This document shows, piece by piece, positions 16,090-24,877 of a DNA stretch of 48,661 bases. The notes below the pieces were generated by a model, which ran no database searches, was not told where the DNA came from, and saw only the letters and a list, made by a program, of their open reading frames with translations. The stretch is from Candidatus Ornithoclostridium excrementipullorum (GTDB lineage: Bacteria; Bacillota; Clostridia; Christensenellales; UBA3700): the NCBI GenBank assembly GCA_018716085.1, contig DVKK01000045.1, positions 1 through 48,661 on the forward strand, read 5' to 3'. Positions within the stretch are counted from its first letter, which is position 1, and each line of letters begins with the position of its first letter. Both the position numbers and the translations under genes were made by a program.

Positions 16090-17171
16090 AGAAAATAGGT
16101 ATCTTGACATTTCATGCATCTCACAACTATGGATCGATGTTGCAAGCATACGCATTGAGAAAATACTTTCTTGATTCGGGTCTTTGCTGTGACATAATAA
16201 ATTATCGCACGGCAATACAAAAGGATATTTATGCGGTTTTGACAAAGAGAAAAGGAATTAAGTATTTGATAAAGAACGCATATGTTTTGACCACATACAA
16301 ACAGCACAAACAGAAATTCGAGCTATTTGAAAGGTTTTTGAGAGAGGAATTGTTGTGTGGGAAAGAGTTGAGCGATAGTGACATGAAAGACTTGCAGTAT
16401 GATCAAGTAATAACGGGAAGTGATCAAATTTGGAACGTCGAAGCGAACGATTTTTCCGAGGTGTATTTCGGCAGAGGTATATCTTGTCAAAAGACGGCTT
16501 ATGCCGTCAGTTGCGGAAACGGGAATTTTGATGACAGGACTCGGTTTGACCGGTTTGAAAGCTTACTGCGTGAATATGAAGCCATTTCCGTAAGAGACAG
16601 GGCGACAGCGACCCTTGTCGAGAGTGTGACGGGACATACGCCGCAAATCGTGTGTGATCCCGTAATGTTGTTCGACAAAACGACTTGGGAAAGCCTTGCG
16701 AAAGCGCCAAAAGCGGTTTTGCCAAAAAAATATATTTTCTTTTATACATTGTTGTGCACAAAACAAGTTGCTGACACAGCAAAGAGGTTGTCCAAAATGA
16801 TCGGGTTGCCAATTGTAATTTCAAAAGTCACATCGCAACACGATATATTATTAAAGTCAAAAAAAGTGCTGAATTGCGGCCCTCAAGAATTTCTTTATCT
16901 TTTGAAAAATGCCGAGTGTGTCATTACGACGTCTTATCACGCCATTTTGTTTTCGATTATTTTCAATAAAAAATTCTTTGCTGTGGGCAGCAGGAAGGAT
17001 AATCGCCAAAAAGACATTATCGGTGTTTTCGGGATCGAGGACAACATAATCGGAGAAACCGCATCGATGAATGGTATAGACAATGTAATGAGGACTGAAA
17101 AAGACTATTCCGAGAAAATAAAAGAGTTTTCGATATCGGGCAGAAAGTTTTTGGAGAATAATGTGCGATGA
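16086..17171 (+). CDS. Polysaccharide pyruvyl transferase family protein
   Basis: A 361-residue member of the pyruvyl transferase family (CsaB/WcaK type), which typically adds a pyruvate ketal to a sugar from phosphoenolpyruvate. Supporting segments are IGILTFHASHNYGSMLQAYAL at the start, QVITGSDQIWNV, and ECVITTSYHAILFSIIFNKKF near the end. GTG 16086 is preferred to ATG 16053 because GAGGGAG lies 5 nt upstream and the homologous region starts there; it also overlaps the previous stop. From this gene to about 19137 the sequence is visibly richer in A and T than the flanking glycosyltransferase genes. Confidence 0.9.
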   Translation: MKKIGILTFHASHNYGSMLQAYALRKYFLDSGLCCDIINYRTAIQKDIYAVLTKRKGIKYLIKNAYVLTTYKQHKQKFELFERFLREELLCGKELSDSDMKDLQYDQVITGSDQIWNVEANDFSEVYFGRGISCQKTAYAVSCGNGNFDDRTRFDRFESLLREYEAISVRDRATATLVESVTGHTPQIVCDPVMLFDKTTWESLAKAPKAVLPKKYIFFYTLLCTKQVADTAKRLSKMIGLPIVISKVTSQHDILLKSKKVLNCGPQEFLYLLKNAECVITTSYHAILFSIIFNKKFFAVGSRKDNRQKDIIGVFGIEDNIIGETASMNGIDNVMRTEKDYSEKIKEFSISGRKFLENNVR

Positions 17172-18259
17172 TTATTTGTGAAGGTAAAAAGTGCACCGGC
17201 TGTGCCGCTTGTATGAATATATGTCCTAAGAGTTGCATTACTATGGAATACAACGAGCGTTTTGAACTTGTTCCCGAAATCGATGAACAAAAATGCATCG
17301 AGTGCGGAGCGTGTCAAAGGATATGTCCTTCCAATATTGAGACGGATAAGCATACTCCTGAGAATTGCTATGCTTGTTATGCACCGGAAGAAATGTCTAC
17401 GAGCTCTTCGGGTGGGATCGCAGCGGAATTGGCAAAGAAAATCGTGGCCGACGGCGGTTGCGTGTTCGGCGCTATTTACGAGAACGGTACGGTCCACCAC
17501 AGTCTCATAGATTCCAAAGCAGATTTGCGCAAACTTAAGGGCAGCAAGTATGTGCAAAGCTACATCAACGATTGCTACAAAAGAGTTAAGGAGGAAATCA
17601 ATAGGCGAAAAGTATTGTTCGTGGGTACTCCTTGTCAAGTTGCAGCTGTGCGTAAAGTGGTCGGAGAGGCTCAAAATTTGTATTGCGTCGATTTAATTTG
17701 TCACGGCGGAACTTCGCATAAGTATTTGGATGATGTACTTACTTCCGATAAAGAAGGGATCCTTTCGTTTAGAAAAAACGGCGATTTTGCTGTAAGATTA
17801 AACGATCGGGAGCTGAAGCACTCGAGTGAATATCTCTTGGCTTTTATGCGTGGCATGTCGTACAGGGAGAGCTGCTATGCGTGTGTATATGCGAATTTGG
17901 AAAGGGTAGGAGACATTACGCTGGGGGATTTTTGGGGGATAAAAAACTTCCCGAATGAGAATGAAGGTGTTTCTGTGGTATTGGTCAATACGGAAAAAGG
18001 AAAAGACATGTTCAAGGCGATCCAAGCTGATTTATATTTTGAAGAAAGGCAGCTCGAAGAGGCCTTGCCAGATAACCCACAGTTGAGCAGGCCTTCTACA
18101 CCGCATAAACATCGACAAGTTTTCTTGGATGCGGTCGGCAAAGTCGGTTTCGTAAAAGCCGTGCATAAGAGCATGAAAAAAGAGATGTTCAAGCAACGCA
18201 TCAAGAAAATAGTGTATTCCAACAAGGTATTGCGCAAATTGTACGAGGTAATAAGATGA
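17168..18259 (+). CDS. FrhB/FdhB-family iron-sulfur protein of the polysaccharide locus
   Basis: A 363-residue protein. Two 4Fe-4S clusters are marked by cysteines at 9, 12, 15, 19 and at 43, 46, 49, 53. They are followed by coenzyme F420 hydrogenase/dehydrogenase beta-subunit N- and C-domains (SSSGGIAAELAKKI, VLFVGTPCQVAAVRK, LGDFWGI). In polysaccharide clusters such proteins often sit beside pyruvyl transferases, as here with a 4-nt overlap. The reaction there is not established; the family points to a flavin-dependent redox step, possibly on a sugar. F420 use is unlikely to be implied by the name alone. The next gene also overlaps its stop. Confidence 0.88.
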   Translation: MIICEGKKCTGCAACMNICPKSCITMEYNERFELVPEIDEQKCIECGACQRICPSNIETDKHTPENCYACYAPEEMSTSSSGGIAAELAKKIVADGGCVFGAIYENGTVHHSLIDSKADLRKLKGSKYVQSYINDCYKRVKEEINRRKVLFVGTPCQVAAVRKVVGEAQNLYCVDLICHGGTSHKYLDDVLTSDKEGILSFRKNGDFAVRLNDRELKHSSEYLLAFMRGMSYRESCYACVYANLERVGDITLGDFWGIKNFPNENEGVSVVLVNTEKGKDMFKAIQADLYFEERQLEEALPDNPQLSRPSTPHKHRQVFLDAVGKVGFVKAVHKSMKKEMFKQRIKKIVYSNKVLRKLYEVIR

Positions 18260-19137
18260 AAGTCGCGTTTTTGATTCAATGCCATAAAAATGCAGACCAA
18301 GTCAACAAATTGATTGAGCGGTTAAACAGCTCTCAAGACGGGTATTGCACCGATTTTTATGTTCACGTGGACGAAAAAAGTGAGATCATAAACGACATTC
18401 GGAGACAGGACAACGTCGTTGTTTTGTCAAAACGAGTCGATGTCAAATGGGGACATATTTCGCAAGTCGACGCTACGATCAATTTGATCGAAGCAACGAT
18501 GAACGCGCGCAAAGGATATGATTTCTTGTGGTTGATCAGCGGACAGGATTATCCTATCAAATCGAACAAGGAAATAGCGGAGTTTTTGGAGGCAAACAAA
18601 GGTAAGAGTTTCATCGAACTCCTTCCGACGGAAGGGGACGCTCACCGTCGATATTTGAAACGGAATCAAACTTGGTATCCCACTTGGGGGGCGTCTCCGA
18701 TTTTTATTATGCGAGTATTGCGCAAGATATATAACATCTTGACGGGAGGGAAGTATCACAGCTTTATCAAGCGTAAAAATGTTTTGAACGCAGAATGGCG
18801 TTTCGGAAGTCAGTGGTGGACTTTGACCGAGGAGGCGTGCAGAGCGATCCTTGATTTGTCTGCGGACGGCAGTTATCGTGATTATTTCAAAAATTGCATT
18901 TGTCCCGACGAAAGCTACTTCCAGACGATGTTGTGGAATTCGCCATTGCGCGCTATGCTGACAGGGAACAATCTTTGTTACGTAGATTGGTCTGAACACA
19001 AGAAGAATCCAAAGGTGTTGGACGAAGAAGACTTTGATAAATTGATAGAAAGCGACAAATTTATCGCAAGGAAAATAGAGTTGGACGGGAAATCAAAAAC
19101 ATTAGTGTCCAAATTGAACATGGATGTGTTAGGATAA
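18256..19137 (+). CDS. GT14 core-2/I-branching-type glycosyltransferase
   Basis: A 293-residue protein of the Branch family (GT14), related to beta-1,6-N-acetylglucosaminyltransferases and xylosyltransferases. It begins KVAFLIQCHKNADQVNKLIE. Other family marks are YVHVDEKSE, WLISGQDYPIKSN, WRFGSQWWTLTEE and CPDESYFQTML. It lacks a membrane anchor, as usual for bacterial members. It overlaps the previous gene by 4 nt and ends 4 nt before the next. It probably adds a sugar, perhaps as a branch; the donor is unknown. It shares the AT-rich composition of the two genes before it. Confidence 0.9.
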   Translation: MKVAFLIQCHKNADQVNKLIERLNSSQDGYCTDFYVHVDEKSEIINDIRRQDNVVVLSKRVDVKWGHISQVDATINLIEATMNARKGYDFLWLISGQDYPIKSNKEIAEFLEANKGKSFIELLPTEGDAHRRYLKRNQTWYPTWGASPIFIMRVLRKIYNILTGGKYHSFIKRKNVLNAEWRFGSQWWTLTEEACRAILDLSADGSYRDYFKNCICPDESYFQTMLWNSPLRAMLTGNNLCYVDWSEHKKNPKVLDEEDFDKLIESDKFIARKIELDGKSKTLVSKLNMDVLG

Positions 19138-19141
19138 GGCT

Positions 19142-20203
19142 ATGGTTATAGTGCATGTTGCTGGTGTAAATACCAATATGATTTCTGGGGTCAACGCAGT
19201 AGTTCCTCAACATGTCAATGCGCAATCGCAATTTGCGCAAGTTTGCCTTGTCAATGTTCGTAATATCAACGTCATAGACGATGATTTGCAATGTGAGTAT
19301 AAAGGTGTGAAAAATTTCCCCGACTATCTTCCCGCGCCGTTTGACAGACCCGACATCGTCGTATTCCACGAAGTGAACAATTTTGAATATGTCAGATTGT
19401 ACAAAAATCTTCTGTCGAGGCATATCCCTTACGTCATTGTTCCGCACGGGGAAAACACCCGAGGGGCGCTGAGAAAAAAGTTTTGGAAGAAAAAGATCGC
19501 GTATATACTCTTTTTCAACCGCTTCATAAGAAAGGCGAAAGCACTGCAGTGTCTTTCCTCGGGCGAATACGAAGAAACGCGCACGTCGGACAAAAAGATA
19601 ATTATCCCGAACGGGATGGAGCTGCACGAAAGGAGGGATCGCCCGGCGAAACACGACGGAATGCGGCTGCTCTATATAGGAAGACTCGATTGGACGCATA
19701 AGGGCTTGGATATATTGATAGAGGCGGTGAGCAAAACCGACGTGCCCGGAATCGAATTGGATATTTTCGGTCCCGATTATGCGGGGCGCAGGGCCGTCGT
19801 GACCGGGATGATAGAAAAGCACGGCTGCGCCGACAAAATACATATGCACGAACCCGTATTCGGAGAAGACAAGGTCGCCGAATATGCCTGCTGCGATCTG
19901 TTTATACAAACGTCGAGGTTCGAAGGGCTGCCTCTGGGACTTCTCGAGGCGATGTCGTACGGTGTTCCCGTGATAGCGACCGAAGGGACAAATCTCACAA
20001 AAGAGATCGAAAAATACGACGCGGGCTTTACGGCTCGAACCGACGCGGAAAGCGTAAAAGAAGCGATAGAGATTGCGTTCAGGGAAAAGGACGATTGGGA
20101 ACGAAAGGGGGACAATGCCAGGACTTTGGTAGAAACGGAATTTTCGTGGAAAAACATAGCGAAAGAAGCCGTCGAGAAATATAAGGAGCTGACCGATGAA
20201 TAA
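19142..20203 (+). CDS. Family 4 glycosyltransferase
   Basis: A 353-residue GT-B enzyme. The C-terminal donor domain carries LLYIGRLDWTHKGLDILIEA and the GT4 motif FEGLPLGLLEAMSYGVPVIA, with the E-x7-E pair typical of retaining transferases. The N-terminal acceptor domain is less conserved and begins MVIVHVAGVNTNMISGVNAV. GGATAAGG just upstream serves as ribosome binding site. The first part of the gene is AT-rich like the preceding genes, and the composition returns to the local norm within it. Sugar specificity is unknown. Confidence 0.9.
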   Translation: MVIVHVAGVNTNMISGVNAVVPQHVNAQSQFAQVCLVNVRNINVIDDDLQCEYKGVKNFPDYLPAPFDRPDIVVFHEVNNFEYVRLYKNLLSRHIPYVIVPHGENTRGALRKKFWKKKIAYILFFNRFIRKAKALQCLSSGEYEETRTSDKKIIIPNGMELHERRDRPAKHDGMRLLYIGRLDWTHKGLDILIEAVSKTDVPGIELDIFGPDYAGRRAVVTGMIEKHGCADKIHMHEPVFGEDKVAEYACCDLFIQTSRFEGLPLGLLEAMSYGVPVIATEGTNLTKEIEKYDAGFTARTDAESVKEAIEIAFREKDDWERKGDNARTLVETEFSWKNIAKEAVEKYKELTDE

Positions 20204-21212
20204 ATACAGCATTATCGTGCCGGTTTACAATGTCGAAAAATACATCAGAGAATGTCTGGATTCTTTGAAAAACCAAACGTACGGCGAGTTCGAGGCTGTG
20301 CTTGTGGACGACGGAAGTCCCGACGGCAGCGGAGCGATCTGCGACGAATATGCCGCTCGCGATCCGAGATTTAAGGTGGTCCACAAAGAAAACGGCGGAC
20401 TGATCTCTGCGTGGAAAGAAGGGCTTCGCAGGGCTTCTAACGAATTGATCCTTTTCGTCGACAGCGACGATTACATAAAACCGCAAACATTGGAAATGCT
20501 CGAGAAACATATCGATTTTGCGGATACCGATCTCGTGCAATTCTGCGCTTTGACCGGTAACGACACTTGCGCCTTGAAAAGTTACGACATAAAAGAACTT
20601 TATCCCGACATTATCTATTACAAAGGCTTCGGCAAGATAATTTACAACAGTCGCTGCGGAAAGGTATTCAAGCGCTCCGTATTGATCGGGTTGCTGGACG
20701 ATATCGACGGCTATGTCGAGATAGGTGAAGACAAACAGACTACGTTCTGTTATTTGCTGAATATAAGAAAGGCGGTCATTCTCGATTACGACGGTTATTA
20801 CTATCGCCAGAATTACGATTCCATGACGCATAAGTACAACGCCGATCTTTTCGGAAAAACTCAGAGGCTTTTCGACAGTATAAAGAGAATGATCGCAAAG
20901 TACGGCGACGGGTTCGATTTTTCCGAACAGATCTGCAAGGAAAAAGCGATGTATGCAACGACGATAATGGCGCACGCTTTCATGGCTCCGGATAAAAGCG
21001 AAAGAAAAAGAGCGTACGGGCTCGTGACGGACGATCCGGAAATGCGAAAAGGGTTTGAGATAATCGATTTCGGAGATCTGAGCCTTTATTGCAGAAAAAC
21101 GATTTGCGCTTTGCGCGACGAAAGCTATTTTCGCGTAGTGTTTTGGCAGTATGTAAGAAAGTGTAAAAAAACGTTGGACAAAGCAGTCAGGAAGATTCGG
21201 AGAGAAAAATGA
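20196..21212 (+). CDS. Family 2 glycosyltransferase
   Basis: A 338-residue GT-A enzyme. It opens YSIIVPVYNVEKYIRECLDS, has VDDGSPDGSG for nucleotide binding and FVDSDDYIKPQ as the DxD metal site. The C-terminal part is variable and helical. It overlaps the previous gene by 8 nt. It adds one sugar of the repeat unit from a nucleotide donor; which one cannot be read from the sequence. Confidence 0.92.
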   Translation: MNKYSIIVPVYNVEKYIRECLDSLKNQTYGEFEAVLVDDGSPDGSGAICDEYAARDPRFKVVHKENGGLISAWKEGLRRASNELILFVDSDDYIKPQTLEMLEKHIDFADTDLVQFCALTGNDTCALKSYDIKELYPDIIYYKGFGKIIYNSRCGKVFKRSVLIGLLDDIDGYVEIGEDKQTTFCYLLNIRKAVILDYDGYYYRQNYDSMTHKYNADLFGKTQRLFDSIKRMIAKYGDGFDFSEQICKEKAMYATTIMAHAFMAPDKSERKRAYGLVTDDPEMRKGFEIIDFGDLSLYCRKTICALRDESYFRVVFWQYVRKCKKTLDKAVRKIRREK

Positions 21213-22435
21213 TCGGAGTGCAGAGCGCGGCCAAGAATATAAAGAAAGAGCAGCTGACTATCAGCAGTTGGTTTTTGTTGCTCAGCGCCGCAGTGCTTCC
21301 TTTTGATTCTTACCTGGGAGAAATGGGATTGTCTGTCCTTACTCTCGGGCTGCAAATGTTGTTTATCGCGTCGCGCTTTGTGGAATGTTTGTCTTATCCC
21401 GACGATAAAAAGTTTTTTTCTTTGGGTATCGTCGGCATATACGTTATTTATTCCCTTTTGCAGATATTCAGAGGCTTCCTTAGGTTAGGGCTGACGTACA
21501 ACAACGAATTGTTTATTTCGATGATGTGCTATTATATCGCGTTCATATTCCGCCCCATGACTATGAGGGAATTGCGTATGATGGCGAATATATCGATATT
21601 GCAGATGCTGTTGTTCGTCGTTGTATGCGCACGTCATATAACGTTGCTGAACGGCGAAATATATATGGGGATCGTGGACATCGTCGATCCCAACTATCTG
21701 ATCACAAACAGCGTGGTCATGGTGGGATTCTACCTGTTCAGGATCCAGTCGGCAGGAAAGAACGCGGTGAGAGCGTTGTTGATCGCTTTGCTCGTCGTTT
21801 TTGCGGCATGCGTGATGCTGGTCGGCAGCAGGGGCGGTCTGTTCACATTCGGGGTATTGGTGATCGTCTACGTTCTTACGCAGATGAGAAAGCCATGGAA
21901 GACGCTTCTGATCCTGATAGTCGTCGGCGGTATAGCCATGGGATTGTTTTTCGCCTTTGCTCCGGAATATATCACGGAAAGATTCTCGATTTCCCATATG
22001 CTTCAGGACGGGGGCAGCGGCAGGTTGACGATATGGAAGAATTTCCTGACGTATTACGGAAAACAGGATCTTGCGACATGGTTGTTCGGCGTGGGCAGGG
22101 ACGTTCCTCCCACTATATATCTCCAAGAGTTCGGACGTACGTATTATCCTCATAATCTGTATGTAAAAACATTGATGGAGGGAGGCATAGTAGGTATAGC
22201 GCTGTTGCTTGCAGTGTTCTGGCATATTTGGAAAAAGGCGTACAAGGCGAAAAACGGGATGCTTATTGCGATAATCTGCGCGTTTATGTTCGGTTCGCTA
22301 TTCCTCGATATGGACAATATGCGAGTGTTTTGGCTTATTCTCGCTTTGTGCAACATGCCGGTCGGCAAGACACAGTTGCAGATATGGAAAAGGAATGTCC
22401 GGATCGAAACCGTCGAGCAGGGAGGCGTGAAATGA
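21209..22435 (+). CDS. O-antigen ligase/polymerase-like membrane protein (Wzy candidate)
   Basis: A 408-residue protein with about ten to twelve membrane helices and a long external segment between about residues 260 and 310 (the FGVGRDVPPTIYLQEFG region). The motif VGSRGGLFTFGVL resembles the arginine-containing loop of the Wzy_C/WaaL family. In this setting, with a flippase and an initiating transferase, it is the best candidate for the polymerase joining repeat units on the outer face of the membrane. Ligase and polymerase cannot be separated by sequence alone. It overlaps both neighbours by 4 nt. Confidence 0.85.
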   Translation: MIGVQSAAKNIKKEQLTISSWFLLLSAAVLPFDSYLGEMGLSVLTLGLQMLFIASRFVECLSYPDDKKFFSLGIVGIYVIYSLLQIFRGFLRLGLTYNNELFISMMCYYIAFIFRPMTMRELRMMANISILQMLLFVVVCARHITLLNGEIYMGIVDIVDPNYLITNSVVMVGFYLFRIQSAGKNAVRALLIALLVVFAACVMLVGSRGGLFTFGVLVIVYVLTQMRKPWKTLLILIVVGGIAMGLFFAFAPEYITERFSISHMLQDGGSGRLTIWKNFLTYYGKQDLATWLFGVGRDVPPTIYLQEFGRTYYPHNLYVKTLMEGGIVGIALLLAVFWHIWKKAYKAKNGMLIAIICAFMFGSLFLDMDNMRVFWLILALCNMPVGKTQLQIWKRNVRIETVEQGGVK

Positions 22436-23454
22436 TAAGCGTCGTGGTTCCCGTTTACAACGCCGAAAAATACTTGGAAAGGTGTCTTGGTTCGCTTGCA
22501 GGGCAGGCTTATCGGGATATGGAAGTCGTTATGGTCAACGACGGCAGTACCGACGGGAGCGGCGCGGTTCTTGAAAGATATGCGAAAAGATATGCCAACT
22601 TCCGACTGATAGACAAGGCAAACGGAGGCCCGAACGACGCCTGTATTGCCGGTATAGAAGCTGCTAAGGGAGAATATGTCGGCTTCGTCGACGCGGACGA
22701 TTTCTGCGATGAGGCGCATTTCGAAAATATAGCAGAGGCGATATCGCGTAGCGGCGCCGATATGATAGTGTTCAAGGCGACTACGTTTCGTTGCGGGGAA
22801 AACGATTCGGAGACCGAGATCGTTTCTCGCGGAGGCGGGAATAAACTGGCGGAAGGGCTCTACGTCGGACGGCGGCTGGAAAATGTAAAAACGAAATATT
22901 TCGAGGAACAGCTTTTCAGTGCCGCGAGATGGATAAAAGTCGTAAAAAAGGATCTTTTGGAAAACAATAAAGAGTTGTTCGCCAAGGATGTTGTACTGGG
23001 AGAGGACATAGGATTTACCGCGTCCGTATTGTTCGACACGCAAAGTCTGTACGTCATGGATTGGGACGGATATTTTTATAGGATAAACGATTCGTCTATC
23101 ACACATAGATTCGGCGAAGCGCGGATAACGCAGTTCGGCAGGTTGTGCGCCAATCTCAAGGAGGTCTGCGAGGCGAAAGGATACGGGATCGGCATTGATA
23201 CGGAATTGAAAAGACAGCTTATGGTCTTGATATCGATGTTGCTCAAAGCCGATGATAAGACGAGCGAGAAGAGAAGGATGCTTGCGAAACTGCGCGAGTC
23301 CGATTGTGTGAAGGAGATGATCCGTTCCGAACGTATGCCTGACTTTACGGCTGCCGAGCGGTGGAAATATCGTCTGTTTAAGGACAAAGCGTTTGTGCCG
23401 TTGTTAATATCGGCGTATATCAACGAAATGATCCGCGGAAGAAAAAACCGCTGA
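22432..23454 (+). CDS. Family 2 glycosyltransferase
   Basis: A 340-residue GT-A enzyme starting ISVVVPVYNAEKYLERCLGS, with MVNDGSTDGSG and the DxD-type FVDADDFCDE. I chose ATG 22432 (GGGAGG about 7 nt upstream, 4-nt overlap with the preceding stop) instead of the longer frame from 22228, whose first 68 residues lie inside the polymerase gene and have no family match. The C-terminal portion resembles that of the transferase at 20196, suggesting related enzymes. Specificity is unknown. Confidence 0.92.
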   Translation: MISVVVPVYNAEKYLERCLGSLAGQAYRDMEVVMVNDGSTDGSGAVLERYAKRYANFRLIDKANGGPNDACIAGIEAAKGEYVGFVDADDFCDEAHFENIAEAISRSGADMIVFKATTFRCGENDSETEIVSRGGGNKLAEGLYVGRRLENVKTKYFEEQLFSAARWIKVVKKDLLENNKELFAKDVVLGEDIGFTASVLFDTQSLYVMDWDGYFYRINDSSITHRFGEARITQFGRLCANLKEVCEAKGYGIGIDTELKRQLMVLISMLLKADDKTSEKRRMLAKLRESDCVKEMIRSERMPDFTAAERWKYRLFKDKAFVPLLISAYINEMIRGRKNR

Positions 23455-23466
23455 AAGGAGAGAAAA

Positions 23467-24489
23467 ATGAAGCTATTGACGTGTGCCAGTTATCACGGAA
23501 CAGGATCGAGCGCAGTGACGAATCTGATCGACGAATGCGACAACGTCCACGATATGGGCGATTACGAATTCCGATTCGTTCAGGATCCCGACGGTATATG
23601 CGATCTGGAATACAATCTCGTGATCAACAATCACAGACTGAACAGCGGGTATGCGATAAAGAGATATATGAAAGTCGTGGATTTTCAGAACGGTAATTTT
23701 TTGTCGAAGCGTTACCGCGGTTTTTTCGGGAATAAATGGAAAGAACTTTCCGAGGCATATATCACAAGCCTGACTGATGCCGAATTCGAAGGGTACTGGC
23801 ATTACGATCTCATAGATAAAGGCGGCGCCGCGTGGTTTGCGGATCGCGCGGTAAACAAATTGTACCATAAACTTTTAGGGAAAAGAGCCGTAGGCAGTTT
23901 GAACGTAGTATTGCGCGGTTGTAAAAGTTATGTGTCATATCCCCGGGAAAAGTTTTATGACGCTACAAAAGCTTACATAGACGCGCTTTTCGGTTCCGCG
24001 AATACGGACGGTAAGGAATTCGTCATGGCGGATCAGTTGGTCCCTCCGTCAAACACAATGCATTATATGAGGTTTTTCAACGACCTGAAAGTGGTATGCG
24101 TGGAAAGAGATCCCCGAGATCTTTACGCATTGGGAAAAGCGGTGTGGAAAGACGGAGTGATACCGACCGACGTCGAGAATTTCTGTAAGTGGTACAAGGC
24201 GACGCGCGCTCACAAACAGTACGAAAACGACGATCCGTCCAAAGTTTTGCGTATTCGTTTCGAAGATATGATATTTAAATACAGGGCGACGAAAGACAGT
24301 ATCCTTGCATTCTGCGGCATAGGAGAAGAACACCACATAAGACCTCTTACGCTGTTCGATCCGAGGATATCCGTCAGAAACACTCAGGCTTACAAAAGTA
24401 AAAAGATCGACGCGAAAGACATCGCTTATATAGAAAAAGAATTAGAAAGCGAGCTGTATGATTTCGACGATGCGGAGGTAAACATATGA
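23467..24489 (+). CDS. Sulfotransferase-like protein
   Basis: A 340-residue protein with features of PAPS-dependent sulfotransferases. Near the N-terminus is a P-loop-like [14 protein letters not shown] (residues 9-22), the place of the 5'-phosphosulfate loop. At about residues 212-218 is [14 protein letters not shown], the usual 3'-phosphate-binding RxPRD segment. It would transfer a sulfate to a sugar of the polysaccharide. Overall similarity to well-studied members seems low, so another transfer chemistry is possible. AAAGGAG precedes ATG 23467, and its stop overlaps the tagD start. Confidence 0.7.
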   Translation: MKLLTCASYHGTGSSAVTNLIDECDNVHDMGDYEFRFVQDPDGICDLEYNLVINNHRLNSGYAIKRYMKVVDFQNGNFLSKRYRGFFGNKWKELSEAYITSLTDAEFEGYWHYDLIDKGGAAWFADRAVNKLYHKLLGKRAVGSLNVVLRGCKSYVSYPREKFYDATKAYIDALFGSANTDGKEFVMADQLVPPSNTMHYMRFFNDLKVVCVERDPRDLYALGKAVWKDGVIPTDVENFCKWYKATRAHKQYENDDPSKVLRIRFEDMIFKYRATKDSILAFCGIGEEHHIRPLTLFDPRISVRNTQAYKSKKIDAKDIAYIEKELESELYDFDDAEVNI

Positions 24490-24874
24490 AGAAGGTGATA
24501 ACTTACGGCACGTTCGATCTGTTGCATTACGGACATATCAATCTTTTGCAAAGGGCAAAAGCTCTCGGCGACTATCTGATAGTCGCGGTGTCGTCCGACG
24601 AGTTCAACAGGCAAAAGGGCAAATGTGCTATTTTTCGTACGAGGAGCGCAAACGCATGGTCGAAGCGCTGAGGTGCGTCGATCTCGTGATCCCGGAGGAG
24701 AGTTGGGATCAGAAAATAAGCGATGTCAAGGAATTTAGGGTGGATACGTTCGTAATGGGCGACGATTGGAAGGGAAAATTCGATTTTCTCAAGGACTACT
24801 GCGAGGTGGTCTATCTGCCGAGAACGCCCGAGATATCCACTACAAAGATAAAAAAGGATATATCCAAGAGTTAA
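24486..24874 (+). pseudogene. tagD: Glycerol-3-phosphate cytidylyltransferase, frameshifted
   Basis: The first frame reads [20 protein letters not shown] with the nucleotidyltransferase HxGH (H14-H17) and runs in register through FNRQKGK. At about 24621-24635 the reading frame shifts. The second frame continues [11 protein letters not shown] through FVMGDDWKGKFDFL to the ISTTKIKKD motif and stops at 24874. A single missing base accounts for it; the two parts together match the full TagD of about 129 residues. The intact enzyme makes CDP-glycerol from CTP and glycerol 3-phosphate, for teichoic acid or glycerol-phosphate decoration. Either the gene is newly inactivated or the base was lost in sequencing. 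An ATG at 24623 with AAAAGGG upstream could start the second half, but it would lack the catalytic HxGH. Confidence 0.88.
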
Positions 24875-24877
24875 AGT

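Noticed and set aside
22228..22431. N-terminal extension of the glycosyltransferase starting at 22432
   Set aside because: It lies within the polymerase gene in another frame; the true start has a good binding site and the standard GT2 N-terminus.
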